This document shows, in pieces, positions 43,861 to 53,540 of a stretch of DNA of 64,000 nucleotides. The position numbers and the translations under genes are program-made. Source of the DNA: Macellibacteroides fermentans (lineage in GTDB: Bacteria > Bacteroidota > Bacteroidia > Bacteroidales > Tannerellaceae). Position 1 is the stretch's first letter. Each line of letters begins with the position of its first letter. Location: contig NZ_JACCCY010000007.1 of assembly GCF_013409575.1 (NCBI RefSeq), positions 52,483 to 116,482 on the forward strand. Direction: 5' to 3'. Under the pieces are notes generated by a model. It worked only from the letters and a program-made list of their open reading frames with translations. It had not been told where the DNA came from and searched no databases.

Positions 43861-46800
43861 ATGAAGAATCGTCTGTTTAATTATTTAAAAAGGAGTGAAC
43901 GGCTCGTTTTACTAGCTGCGTTTACTCTCTATCTAGGCGGCCCTGCAGAAATACGGGCAGCCGAACAAGCAAAAACAATTACTGTTGAACTTAAGAACGT
44001 ATCGCTGTCTAAAGCGATGACCGCAATTGAAAAAGCCAGCGGGTATTCCTTCTTTTATGATGCGAATAAAACGGATTTAAATCATGTGGTTAATCTGGAT
44101 GCTGATAATGATGAGATTACCAGTGTCTTGTCCGAATTATTGAGTTCAACCAATCTTACTTATGAGATTTCGAACAATCAGATTGCGCTTATTCCCAAGG
44201 GAAATACAGGACAGCTTAATCTGCGTTCGTTCTCAAAAACCGCTTTACCCGAAGTGCAGCAGAATCGTAGCATCAAGGGAGTGGTGAAAGATGCATTCGG
44301 CGAAACCATTATCGGCGCTTCGGTCGTAGTTAAGGGTACCACTACAGGGACTGTTACCGATATGGACGGAAACTTCTCGCTGGATGTTCCGGTGGGTGCA
44401 ACCCTCGAAGTTTCGTATGTTGGTTATTTAACCCAAACGGTGGTTGCCAACAGTACTTCGCTAAGCATTGTAATGAAAGAAAATTCCACACAGTTAAGCG
44501 AAGTTGTAGTTACCGGTTTCGGTTTGGCACAGAAAAAGGCCACGCTGACCGGTGCTATTTCTTCCATCGGCGCAAACGACTTGAGTCGTTCGGTTTCTTC
44601 TACTACATCGGGTGCTTTGGTAGGTAAAATTGCAGGTGTTAACTCCCGTCAGTCCGACGGTCGCCCGGGTTCTACTACCTCTATCCAAATTCGTAACATG
44701 GGAAATCCCTTGTATGTAATTGACGGGGTACAGAAAGATGCCGGACAGTTTAACAACATCGACTTTAACGACATCGAATCCATCGCCGTATTAAAGGATG
44801 CTTCCGCATCAATCTACGGGGTTCGTGCAGCTAACGGAGTTGTGGTTGTTACAACTAAAAAGGGTAGCAAGAATACCAAAAATACGGTTTCTTTGAATGC
44901 CTATTATGGTTGGCAGACATTGTCAAACTTCCCCGATCCGGCAGATGCTGCCACCTACGTGGAAAATTACATCCAGTCGCAAACTATTCAAGGTAAATCT
45001 CTTACCTGGGATAAAGAAGACCTGGCCAAATGGAAACAGGGTACTGAAAAAGGATATCAACCCTTCGACTGGAAGGATTTTATCTGGGAAACAGCTCCTC
45101 AGGAATATATAAATGCGAATGTATCCGGAGGTTCAGACAAGATAAACTATTACTTTAGTTTGGGTCACCTTAACCAGGATGCAATGATCGTTAATTACGG
45201 AGGTTTCACCCGTTCAAACGTGCAGATGAACATCGAATCGCAGGTTAATGATAAACTGAAACTGGGTGCTGCTATGAACGGTCGTATTGAGAAGCGTATG
45301 AATCCGGGTGTGCCGGGTGGCGACGACTATTGGTTGCCTCTTTTCGGAACATACCGAAACTTGCCTACGGTTCGTCCGTTTGCTAATGACAATCCGAAGT
45401 ATCCAACCATGACCTCAACAGACTCTGGTACGAACTTTGCCTGGTTAAATTACGATTTGTCCGGTAAAATGGAAGATACCTGGCGTGTAGCTCAACTTAA
45501 TTTCGATGCAGAATATGAGATTATGGACGGGTTGAAAGCGAAAGGTATGTTTGGTTACTATCTGGCCAACAGAAAGCATGATAACCAGGAGTATACCTAC
45601 AAGCTATATCGTTACGATGAAGCAACGGACACCTATCCTGTGATGTTTGAAAATAACAATCCATGGAGAGAACGTACAACAGAAATGGTTGAAGAATTAA
45701 CCACCAATGTTCAATTAGCTTATAATAAAACGTTTGGGGATCATAATGTAGCAGCTGTAGTTGGTCTGGAATCTATTAAAAGGGATTCACCCAAAAATTG
45801 GGTACATTCAATTCCGGCCTCCAATGCCCTGCATCTGATTACTTACGAAACCATGGATACTTATGATGATACCGGTAATAATACGGAAGCTCGTCTGGGT
45901 TGGATCGGTCGTGTAAATTATGACTTTGCTAATAAGTACCTGGTAGAACTTTCTGCCCGTTACGACGGATCCTGGAAATTTCCACCTCATCACCGTTGGG
46001 GATTCTTCCCATCGGGATCTTTGGGCTGGAGAATATCCGAAGAGGGTTTCTGGAAAGATACTAAAATCGGTGCTATCGTAAGCGACTTGAAATTGAGAGG
46101 TTCTTACGGTATGATGGGAGACGATAACGTATCTGATTATGCTGCCTTCGATTATATGAGTGGATATAACTATAAGAACGGAGGCTCCGTAATTGATGGT
46201 AAATATACCATCGGTAGTGTTCCCAGAGGTTTACCTGTAACAACGCTTTCATGGATTGAAGCAAAGATTTTGGACATTGGTTTAGATGCAAGCTTTGTAG
46301 ATGGAAAACTAACTGGAACATTCGACTTCTTCCAACGTAAACGTACCGGTTTGCCGGCATCGCGTTACGACGTATTGATCCCGTCGGAAGCTGGGTTCGG
46401 TTTGCCTAAAGAAAACCTGAACTCGGATATGCATCTAGGTTACGACGCATCTGCCCGCTGGAGCGATAAGATCAGCGATCTTTCTTATTCTATTGGTGCA
46501 AACGTTACCTATTCTCGTTTTTACGACTGGAACCAGTACAAACCTCGTTTCAGCAATTCATGGAATGTATACCGTAATTCTATTAACGAGCGTTTCGGTT
46601 ATCTGTCATGGGGACTTGAAGCCGATGGTCAGTTCCAGACATGGGAAGAAATTGCTTCCTGGCCAATTGATAACGACCGTCAGGGTAACAAGACTCTTCG
46701 CCCGGGTGATATCAAGTACAAAGACCAGAACGGTGATAAGGTGATTAACGGTATGGACGAACGTCCCATCGGTTACCGCCAGGGTTCTACTCCAGTACTT

Positions 46801-47292
46801 AACTTCGGTATGAACTTCTCATTTGCATACAAAGGATTCGACCTGGCATTCGACTTGACAGGAGGCGCATTGGCCAGCTGGAGACAAGACTGGGAACAAC
46901 GTAATCCGTTCCACGACGGAGGTAACAACTCTCAGTATTACATGGAAAACACCTGGAGATTGTCTGATATAACCGATGCTAACAGCGCATTGATTCCGGG
47001 TAAATATCCAACGATGTTAATCGGTAACAGTAGCCATAGTAACTATTGGAACAGTACCTTCTGGATGCACAACATCCGCTACATGAAACTTAGAAATTTA
47101 GAGTTTGGTTATACAATTCCACGACAGGTATTGGAAAAATTCCTGATTTCAGAATTAAGACTGTATGTTTCCGGTCAGAACCTGCTTACATTTGCTAATA
47201 CAAAAGGTACAGACCCTGAAATTACAAGTGAAAATGGACTTCAGTATCCAACAACCCGAATTGTGAACCTTGGTTTAACACTTAAATTTTAA
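43861..47292 (+). CDS. SusC-family TonB-dependent transporter with STN domain (second locus)
   Basis: 1143 residues. Signal peptide (ending near RAAEQ), STN domain (about 40-115, LKNVSLSKAMTAIEKASGYSFFYD), carboxypeptidase-regulatory-like domain (about 137-210, IKGVVKDAFGETIIGASVVVKG), plug (LSEVVVTGFGLAQKKATLTGAI) with the SusC mark NPLYVIDGVQKDA, then the 22-strand barrel ending LGLTLKF. It imports the oligosaccharide in complex with the SusD gene product 5 nt downstream and signals to FecR through STN. Confidence 0.96.
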   Translation: MKNRLFNYLKRSERLVLLAAFTLYLGGPAEIRAAEQAKTITVELKNVSLSKAMTAIEKASGYSFFYDANKTDLNHVVNLDADNDEITSVLSELLSSTNLTYEISNNQIALIPKGNTGQLNLRSFSKTALPEVQQNRSIKGVVKDAFGETIIGASVVVKGTTTGTVTDMDGNFSLDVPVGATLEVSYVGYLTQTVVANSTSLSIVMKENSTQLSEVVVTGFGLAQKKATLTGAISSIGANDLSRSVSSTTSGALVGKIAGVNSRQSDGRPGSTTSIQIRNMGNPLYVIDGVQKDAGQFNNIDFNDIESIAVLKDASASIYGVRAANGVVVVTTKKGSKNTKNTVSLNAYYGWQTLSNFPDPADAATYVENYIQSQTIQGKSLTWDKEDLAKWKQGTEKGYQPFDWKDFIWETAPQEYINANVSGGSDKINYYFSLGHLNQDAMIVNYGGFTRSNVQMNIESQVNDKLKLGAAMNGRIEKRMNPGVPGGDDYWLPLFGTYRNLPTVRPFANDNPKYPTMTSTDSGTNFAWLNYDLSGKMEDTWRVAQLNFDAEYEIMDGLKAKGMFGYYLANRKHDNQEYTYKLYRYDEATDTYPVMFENNNPWRERTTEMVEELTTNVQLAYNKTFGDHNVAAVVGLESIKRDSPKNWVHSIPASNALHLITYETMDTYDDTGNNTEARLGWIGRVNYDFANKYLVELSARYDGSWKFPPHHRWGFFPSGSLGWRISEEGFWKDTKIGAIVSDLKLRGSYGMMGDDNVSDYAAFDYMSGYNYKNGGSVIDGKYTIGSVPRGLPVTTLSWIEAKILDIGLDASFVDGKLTGTFDFFQRKRTGLPASRYDVLIPSEAGFGLPKENLNSDMHLGYDASARWSDKISDLSYSIGANVTYSRFYDWNQYKPRFSNSWNVYRNSINERFGYLSWGLEADGQFQTWEEIASWPIDNDRQGNKTLRPGDIKYKDQNGDKVINGMDERPIGYRQGSTPVLNFGMNFSFAYKGFDLAFDLTGGALASWRQDWEQRNPFHDGGNNSQYYMENTWRLSDITDANSALIPGKYPTMLIGNSSHSNYWNSTFWMHNIRYMKLRNLEFGYTIPRQVLEKFLISELRLYVSGQNLLTFANTKGTDPEITSENGLQYPTTRIVNLGLTLKF

Positions 47293-47297
47293 ATGAG

Positions 47298-49124
47298 ATG
47301 AAGAAACATTATATTTTAACGGCTGTAGCCGCTTTAGCTTTGTCCTTCGGAAGCTGCTCTGATTTTCTGGAAAGAGACCCGGATCAGATTCTTACGGAAG
47401 AACAGGTTTTTGGTGATGCAAACATGATTAAGTCAGTTTTAGCCAATTACTACGAACGAGTTAGATGGGGACAAAATACTGAAGACTCTTATTCATATAT
47501 ACTTTTGGATGAGGCTTGTCGTTCGGATGGTGGTCCGGATAACACGCAAACATTCAGCGATACCCAGTGGCGCGTGTACGATTATGGACTGATCCGTAAC
47601 ATCAACCAATTCCTGGCAGGTGTGCGTGCGGCTAAGGTATTGGATAAGGATGTACAACTTTCGATAGAAGGGGAGGCTCGCTTTTTAAGAGCCTGGACCT
47701 ATTTTAATATGTGTCGCGGTATGGGTGGTATGCCTATCGTAGGTGATGAAGTGTTCGAATATAAAGCTGGAATGGATATCACCGCCATGCAATATCCTCG
47801 TTCTACCGAAGCCGAATTATACGACTATATTATTAAGGAATGCACCGAAATAGCTCCATTACTGTCTGAAGCACCGTCTATAAACGGAGCCCGTGCAACC
47901 AAATGGGCTGCCTTGATGCTGAAGGCCCGTGCAGCCCTTTACGCCGGATCCATTGCCAACTATAACAACAAGATGGTGAACCCGATTAAAACTGCCGGAG
48001 GCGAAGTAGGTATCCCGGCCGATAAGGCAAAGGGTTATTATGAAACGGCTTTGAGTACAGCCAAGGAGGTGATTGCCAGTGGTAAGTACCAGCTTCAGAA
48101 TACAAAACCCAATGATAAGGGAAAGAATTTTTATGAAGCTGTTTGTGTGAAAGAAAACAACAAAGAGATTATCTGGGCGCGAGATTATAAATATCCGGGA
48201 CAAACTGTGGAATTTACAAAACTGAATATCCCGGCAACCCATGCAGAAGATATCGACCGTTGTATGTATTCTCCAATCCTGAATCTGGTTGAAGCATTCG
48301 AATATGTGGACAACCGCGAAGGAGGTATCAAGACCAAGGATGCTCAGGGAAATTATATTTTCTATAATAAACCGGAAGATGCCTTTGCTAACAAAGATGC
48401 CCGTTTATATGGATCAATCATTTATCCGGGTGCTCCTTTCAAAGGTATGCCGGTTCCTTTGCAGGCCGGACGTAAATCGTTGGAAAACGGGGTTTGGGTG
48501 TCTGAAACTGCAAAAGGTGGTACAACCGATGCACAGGGTAATGTAATTACATCTTTCAACGGTCCTACAACAACCAACGAGCAGTTTATCAATAAAAGCG
48601 GATTTTTCTTCCGTAAATTCCTGGATGAAACGCCCATGTCTTCTACCCGTGGCCGTAACAGCGATATGTGGTTCCCACGTTTCCGTTTTGCCGAAGCGGT
48701 TATGATTGCAGCCGAAGCATCGTTTGAATTGAATAAACAGGCGGATGCGGTGACATATATCAATATGGTTCGCGAACGTGCAGGTATTCAGCCTTTGACA
48801 GTGGTTACCTTTGATGATATTGTACAGGAAAACCGTGTTGAGTTTGCTTTTGAAGATCACAGATACTGGGATTTGAAGCGTTGGAGAATTGCAGATAAGG
48901 TATGGAATGGTATACCTAACGACCCGAATGCACAGCAGTATGCCTTGTTCCCTTACGTTATTAACGAACCGGGAAATCCGAATAATGGCAAATGGGTGTT
49001 CGACAAGCAACCAGTTCATATGGCTCCGTATCCAAGATACTTCCAGCCAAAGCATTATTATAACTTTATTGATCAGGGTTGGATTAACAACAATCCGAAG
49101 CTTGTAAAGAATCCATATCAATAA
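47298..49124 (+). CDS. SusD-family glycan-binding lipoprotein (second locus)
   Basis: 608 residues with lipobox FGSC (Cys20) and the SusD start SDFLERDPDQILTEEQVF. Helical TPR-like part (EARFLRAWTYFNMCRGMGGMPIVGDEV) and C-terminal signature (FRFAEAVMIAAEASFELNK, ENRVEFAFEDHRYWDLKRWR) are present. It is the surface lid for the SusC partner. Confidence 0.95.
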   Translation: MKKHYILTAVAALALSFGSCSDFLERDPDQILTEEQVFGDANMIKSVLANYYERVRWGQNTEDSYSYILLDEACRSDGGPDNTQTFSDTQWRVYDYGLIRNINQFLAGVRAAKVLDKDVQLSIEGEARFLRAWTYFNMCRGMGGMPIVGDEVFEYKAGMDITAMQYPRSTEAELYDYIIKECTEIAPLLSEAPSINGARATKWAALMLKARAALYAGSIANYNNKMVNPIKTAGGEVGIPADKAKGYYETALSTAKEVIASGKYQLQNTKPNDKGKNFYEAVCVKENNKEIIWARDYKYPGQTVEFTKLNIPATHAEDIDRCMYSPILNLVEAFEYVDNREGGIKTKDAQGNYIFYNKPEDAFANKDARLYGSIIYPGAPFKGMPVPLQAGRKSLENGVWVSETAKGGTTDAQGNVITSFNGPTTTNEQFINKSGFFFRKFLDETPMSSTRGRNSDMWFPRFRFAEAVMIAAEASFELNKQADAVTYINMVRERAGIQPLTVVTFDDIVQENRVEFAFEDHRYWDLKRWRIADKVWNGIPNDPNAQQYALFPYVINEPGNPNNGKWVFDKQPVHMAPYPRYFQPKHYYNFIDQGWINNNPKLVKNPYQ

Positions 49125-49141
49125 TTCTAAATTATAAAGCA

Positions 49142-49816
49142 ATGAAACTACTATCAAATATTTTATCATTTACATTGTTGGCAACGCTTCTGTGGAGCTG
49201 CGGTTTGGATAATTACGACGAACCTAAATCAAAATTGTATGGTAAAGTTACCTACAATGGCGAAGCACTGGGTTTGAGAGGCACAGGTGAAGCGATTCAA
49301 ATGCAATTGTATCAGGATGGCTTTGAACTACGTGACCCTATTACCGTATATGTTGGTCAGGAAGGTACCTTCGAAGCACTGCTTTTCGATGGCGAATATA
49401 AATTGGTGACCAAAGATAAGAATGGCCCCTGGGTGAATACCCGCGATACCATGGTGGTGAATCTGAAGGGAAGTACCCAATGCGAAGTGAAAGTTACCCC
49501 ATATTTTACCATTTCGGGTGATGCCATTTCGTTGAATGGTAATACACTGAGTGCAACCTGTGCGATTAATAAAGTGGTGGCTACGGCAAATATCGACCGT
49601 GTGATGCTTTTGTTAAGCAAAACATCGTTTGTTGACGAGGTTAATAACATTGCCCGTAAGGACTTTTCCGGAATGACTGCCGGAAATGCCAGCCTGTCGA
49701 TGGACCTGACCGGTAATGCGAATGTGGCTTCAGCCAAGGCTCTTTATGCCAGAATCGGAGTGAAGACTTCGGGCGCAGATCAGGCCATTTATTCAAAAGT
49801 GATTAAGCTTAAGTAA
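49142..49816 (+). CDS. DUF3823 surface lipoprotein
   Basis: 224 residues with lipobox LLWSC (Cys20). The N-terminal Ig/CNA-B-like DUF3823 domain (YGKVTYNGEALGLRG, LYQDGFELRDPITVYVGQEGTFEALLFDGEYKL) is followed by a second beta domain. Such proteins usually follow SusD and probably help bind glycan. It starts 17 nt after susD and is followed by a hairpin, so part of the transcript may end here. Confidence 0.88.
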   Translation: MKLLSNILSFTLLATLLWSCGLDNYDEPKSKLYGKVTYNGEALGLRGTGEAIQMQLYQDGFELRDPITVYVGQEGTFEALLFDGEYKLVTKDKNGPWVNTRDTMVVNLKGSTQCEVKVTPYFTISGDAISLNGNTLSATCAINKVVATANIDRVMLLLSKTSFVDEVNNIARKDFSGMTAGNASLSMDLTGNANVASAKALYARIGVKTSGADQAIYSKVIKLK

Positions 49817-49825
49817 GCTCTTTTA

Positions 49826-49870
49826 TAAAGGGAAGAGGAGGGATTGGTATCTCTTTTCTTCCCTTTTTAT
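49826..49870 (+). terminator. Hairpin with T tract after the DUF3823 gene
   Basis: AAAGGGAAGA and TCTTCCCTTT are complementary and are followed by TTATTTT. It probably ends the regulator-susCD transcript or lowers expression of the enzyme genes downstream. Confidence 0.7.
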
Positions 49871-49977
49871 TTTATAATTTAATACCATAACACAGGCCTG
49901 TATTCTACAGTCTGTATCGAATAGCAACCAATAGGTTTTGCTAAGGTTTTTACCTTCCATTTTAAAATTTTATTTGT

Positions 49978-52524
49978 ATGAAACGAAATCTTCTTTTTCT
50001 CTTTCTGGTTGTTTTGATGGCATCATCGTGCGCGAACAATGCAGTGAAGACCTATTCGCCTGTAAAAGTGAATAAATTACGGGCTCCGGCTTATCCGCTT
50101 ATAACTATCGACCCTTATACCAGTGCCTGGTCGTTTACCGACAAATTGAACGAGGATGATGTACGCCACTGGACAGGTAAAAAGCATCCGCTCATTGGAG
50201 TTTTGCGTGTGGATGGGAAATCGTACCGTTTTATGGGAAAAGAGGAGACGCCTTTAAAAGAAATTATTCCAACGGCAGCTACTTTAAGTTGGGATGCCGC
50301 ATATACCGAATCCAAACCGGGCGGCGACTGGACTTCAGTTGCCTTTGATGATCGTTCGTGGAAAAAAGCCAAAGCTGCATTTGGTACCGATGGAATGCCC
50401 AACCTTACTACTCCCTGGCTGTCGAAAGACATTTGGATTCGTCGTAATTTTGAACTTACAGAGAATTTTGCATCGGTTCCTGTTTATCTGGAATATTCGC
50501 ACGATGATATATTCGAACTCTATATTAATGGAATAGAGTTTGTTGCTACAGAATACACCTGGAAAAACAATGTAATGGTTGAGTTGTCCGACGAGGTAAA
50601 AGCAACGTTAAAACCTGGAAAAAATATAATTACAGCTCATTGTCATAACCGTACCGGTGGAGGGTATGTAGACTTTGGCTTGTTTACTACACCCGAAACA
50701 AAAACATCTTTCGATACGATGGCTGTACAGAAGTCGGCCAACGTGATGCCTACACAAACATTCTATACGTTTGAATGCGGACCTGTTCAGCTTGACCTTA
50801 TTTTTACAGCTCCATTGCTGATGGATGACCTGGAGCTGATGACTACGCCTATTAATTACGTTACTTATCAGGTTAAATCCCTCGACGGAGCAAAACATGA
50901 TGTGCAGATTTATTTTGATGCCACACCCCAATGGGCTGTGAATACAGATAATCAGCCTGTGAAATCGGAGAAACTGGAAAAGAATGGAATTACCTATCTT
51001 AAAACAGGTACAGCCGAACAGAATATTCTTGGTAAAAAAGGGGACGATGTACGCATAGACTGGGGCTATTTTTATCTGGCTGCAGCTGCAGAGAAGCAGA
51101 CTTCCATGAAGCTGGGTGAATATCACGCAGTGAAAAGTGAATTTAATGAAAGTGGCGTATTGGTAGCCAAAGAGGGTGAAGTATCGCAGAAGATGCAGGA
51201 AGAGATGCCTGTATTGGCTTATAGCCGGAATCTGGGAATGGTGGATGTTTCATCAAGCAATGGATATCTGATGATTGGATACGATGATTTGTATTCCATC
51301 CAGTATTTTAACGAGAACCTGCTGCCTTATTGGAAACGCAACGGACAGGTTGATATTTATCAGGCTTTTGAGAAAGCTTCTTCCAATTATGCTTCTGTAA
51401 TGCAACGTTGCAATGATTTTGACGGAACGTTAATGGAGCAGGCTGCAAAAGACGGAGGCGAAATGTATGCCGAACTTTGTGCGTTGGCCTATAGACAGGC
51501 TATTGCTGCCCATAAATTAGTGGAAAGCAAGGAGGGTGATCTTTTGTTCTTTTCAAAAGAGAATTTTAGTAACGGCTCCATCGGAACGGTAGATGTTACC
51601 TATCCTTCGGCTCCCATGTTTCTGGTATATAATCCCGAATTATTGAAGGGTATGCTGAATCCGATCTTTTATTACAGTGAATCGGGCAAATGGAACAAAC
51701 CCTTCGCTGCTCACGACGTAGGTACCTATCCGTTGGCTAACGGTCAGACTTATGGCGGCGATATGCCGGTGGAAGAATGTGGTAACATGCTAACCCTTAC
51801 CGCTGCGATTGCTATAATGGAAGGAAATACCGATTATGCAAAAAAGCACTGGACGGTACTTACAACCTGGGCGGATTATTTGCGTAAGGAGGGTCTTGAT
51901 CCCGAAAATCAGCTTTGTACAGACGACTTTGCCGGTCACTTTGCACACAATGCAAACCTTTCGGTGAAAGCGATCATGGGGATTGCCGGTTATGGTATTA
52001 TGGCCGAGATGATGGGCGAAAAAGAGATTGCAAACGAGTACCTGAGCGAAGCAAAAGCAATGGCAGCCAAGTGGGAGTCGATGGCTAACGATGGCGATCA
52101 TTACAAACTGACCTTCGACCAGGCAGGAACCTGGAGTCAGAAGTACAACCTCATCTGGGATAAATTGTTTGCTTCTACTATATTTGCTTCTGATATTGCT
52201 ACGAAAGAGATGTCGTATTATCGTACGAAACAAAACAAATACGGATTACCTTTGGATAGCAGAAAGACCTATACCAAAAGTGACTGGATTTTGTGGAGTG
52301 CATGTCTGACAGATAATCCGGATGATTTTAAGGAATTGCTGGTTCCGGTATACAATTATGCAAACGAAACAACTACACGGATGCCTTTAAGTGACTGGCA
52401 TGAAACAACCGACGGTAGTTCTGTTGGTTTCCGTGCCCGGTCGGTTGTGGGTGGGTATTTTATGAAAATGCTTGAGAATAAGATGAAAGCTGTTAAGACG
52501 ACAACTGCTGGTAAAAATGATTGA
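49978..52524 (+). CDS. DUF4964/DUF5127/DUF4965 glutaminase A-like protein
   Basis: 848 residues with a lipobox (MASSCANN, Cys18). The DUF4964-like start (PLITIDPYTSAWSF) is followed by a jelly-roll segment (about 105-210, WTSVAFDDRSWKKAKAAFG), a DUF5127-like beta domain and an (alpha/alpha) barrel-like C-terminal half with KPFAAHDVGTYPLANGQTYGGDMPVEECGNML and ADYLRKEGLDPENQLCTDDFAGH. The family is annotated as glutaminase-like from fungal GtaA. In glycan loci its real substrate is unclear and may be a glycoside. It overlaps the GH43 gene by 8 bp, so the two are translated together. Confidence 0.82.
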   Translation: MKRNLLFLFLVVLMASSCANNAVKTYSPVKVNKLRAPAYPLITIDPYTSAWSFTDKLNEDDVRHWTGKKHPLIGVLRVDGKSYRFMGKEETPLKEIIPTAATLSWDAAYTESKPGGDWTSVAFDDRSWKKAKAAFGTDGMPNLTTPWLSKDIWIRRNFELTENFASVPVYLEYSHDDIFELYINGIEFVATEYTWKNNVMVELSDEVKATLKPGKNIITAHCHNRTGGGYVDFGLFTTPETKTSFDTMAVQKSANVMPTQTFYTFECGPVQLDLIFTAPLLMDDLELMTTPINYVTYQVKSLDGAKHDVQIYFDATPQWAVNTDNQPVKSEKLEKNGITYLKTGTAEQNILGKKGDDVRIDWGYFYLAAAAEKQTSMKLGEYHAVKSEFNESGVLVAKEGEVSQKMQEEMPVLAYSRNLGMVDVSSSNGYLMIGYDDLYSIQYFNENLLPYWKRNGQVDIYQAFEKASSNYASVMQRCNDFDGTLMEQAAKDGGEMYAELCALAYRQAIAAHKLVESKEGDLLFFSKENFSNGSIGTVDVTYPSAPMFLVYNPELLKGMLNPIFYYSESGKWNKPFAAHDVGTYPLANGQTYGGDMPVEECGNMLTLTAAIAIMEGNTDYAKKHWTVLTTWADYLRKEGLDPENQLCTDDFAGHFAHNANLSVKAIMGIAGYGIMAEMMGEKEIANEYLSEAKAMAAKWESMANDGDHYKLTFDQAGTWSQKYNLIWDKLFASTIFASDIATKEMSYYRTKQNKYGLPLDSRKTYTKSDWILWSACLTDNPDDFKELLVPVYNYANETTTRMPLSDWHETTDGSSVGFRARSVVGGYFMKMLENKMKAVKTTTAGKND

Positions 52525-53491
52525 GATGAAGATAAACAGGTGTATATGGATGTTGACCTTTATATTGGTATTGGTCGGCAATTCTGTGACAGGTAAGGGG
52601 AAGGACAAAGGTCCTTTCCCTGTTCCGTTGGGCGACCCTTTCATTTTATTGCACGAGGGAACCTATTATGCGTATGGTACCCACTCGGATAAGGGAATTG
52701 AGGTGTATGTGTCTGATAATCTTAAAACGTGGTCGAGACCGGCTCATCTGCCCGACGGACTGGCCCTGAATAAGGAAGATGTGTGGGCCGACCGTTGGTT
52801 CTGGGCGCCTGAAGTATACCTGGTGAATGGTACCTTCTATATGTATTATTCGGCCGACGAGCACATCTGTGTGGCAACGTCCAAATCTCCCCTGGGTCCG
52901 TTTAAACAGGAAAAGAAGGAACCTATGATTGCGGATGAGAAATGTATCGACAATTCCCTCTTTATAGATGACGATGGAAAGCCTTATCTTTTTTTCGATC
53001 GGTTCAACGACGGACTGAATATCTGGGTTGCCGAGCTTACAGATGATCTGCTTCAGATTAAACGTGAAACCATGAGACCCTGTATTCATGTTTCTCAACC
53101 TTGGGAGATGATATGGCCCAGGGTGAATGAGGGGGCATTTGTAATGAAGCACGAAGGGATGTATTACATGACCTATTCGGCTAACAGCTATGAAAGTCCG
53201 TTTTACGGAATAGGCTGTGCAACTGCAACCGATGTAAACGGTCCGTGGACGAAATATGAACACAACCCGTTATTACAATGTCCGGGCGATTTAGTGGGAG
53301 TAGGTCATAGTGCCATGTTCCGCGATAAAAAAGGACAGTTACGTATTGTGTTTCATGCGCATAAGGATAAGGAGTCTATCCATCCCCGGGCTATGTACAT
53401 AGGGAAGGTAAAATTCCGTAAACAAAAAGGAAGTTCTGAACAAACCATGTATATCGATCCGGAATATATAACTCCGGTATTGAAAAAATAA
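52517..53491 (+). CDS. Glycoside hydrolase family 43-like enzyme
   Basis: 324 residues with a signal peptide, probably periplasmic. It has the five-bladed propeller pattern of GH43: general base Asp40 in GDPFILLHEGTYY, WAPEVYLVNGTFYMYYS, modulator Asp145 in IDNSLFIDDDG and general acid Glu205 in RVNEGAFVMKHEGMYYMTYS. Members release arabinofuranose, xylose or galactose from glycans; the subfamily cannot be set here. It starts inside the end of the DUF4965 gene, and the GH2 gene follows. Confidence 0.9.
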   Translation: MIEMKINRCIWMLTFILVLVGNSVTGKGKDKGPFPVPLGDPFILLHEGTYYAYGTHSDKGIEVYVSDNLKTWSRPAHLPDGLALNKEDVWADRWFWAPEVYLVNGTFYMYYSADEHICVATSKSPLGPFKQEKKEPMIADEKCIDNSLFIDDDGKPYLFFDRFNDGLNIWVAELTDDLLQIKRETMRPCIHVSQPWEMIWPRVNEGAFVMKHEGMYYMTYSANSYESPFYGIGCATATDVNGPWTKYEHNPLLQCPGDLVGVGHSAMFRDKKGQLRIVFHAHKDKESIHPRAMYIGKVKFRKQKGSSEQTMYIDPEYITPVLKK

Positions 53492-53540
53492 GGATTCTTC
53501 ATTGACTTATATAATTAATATTTACTTTAAACGACAGATC

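Noticed and set aside
48414..49169. 251-codon open frame on the minus strand
   Set aside because: Antisense to susD and the DUF3823 gene, with low-complexity composition and no family features.
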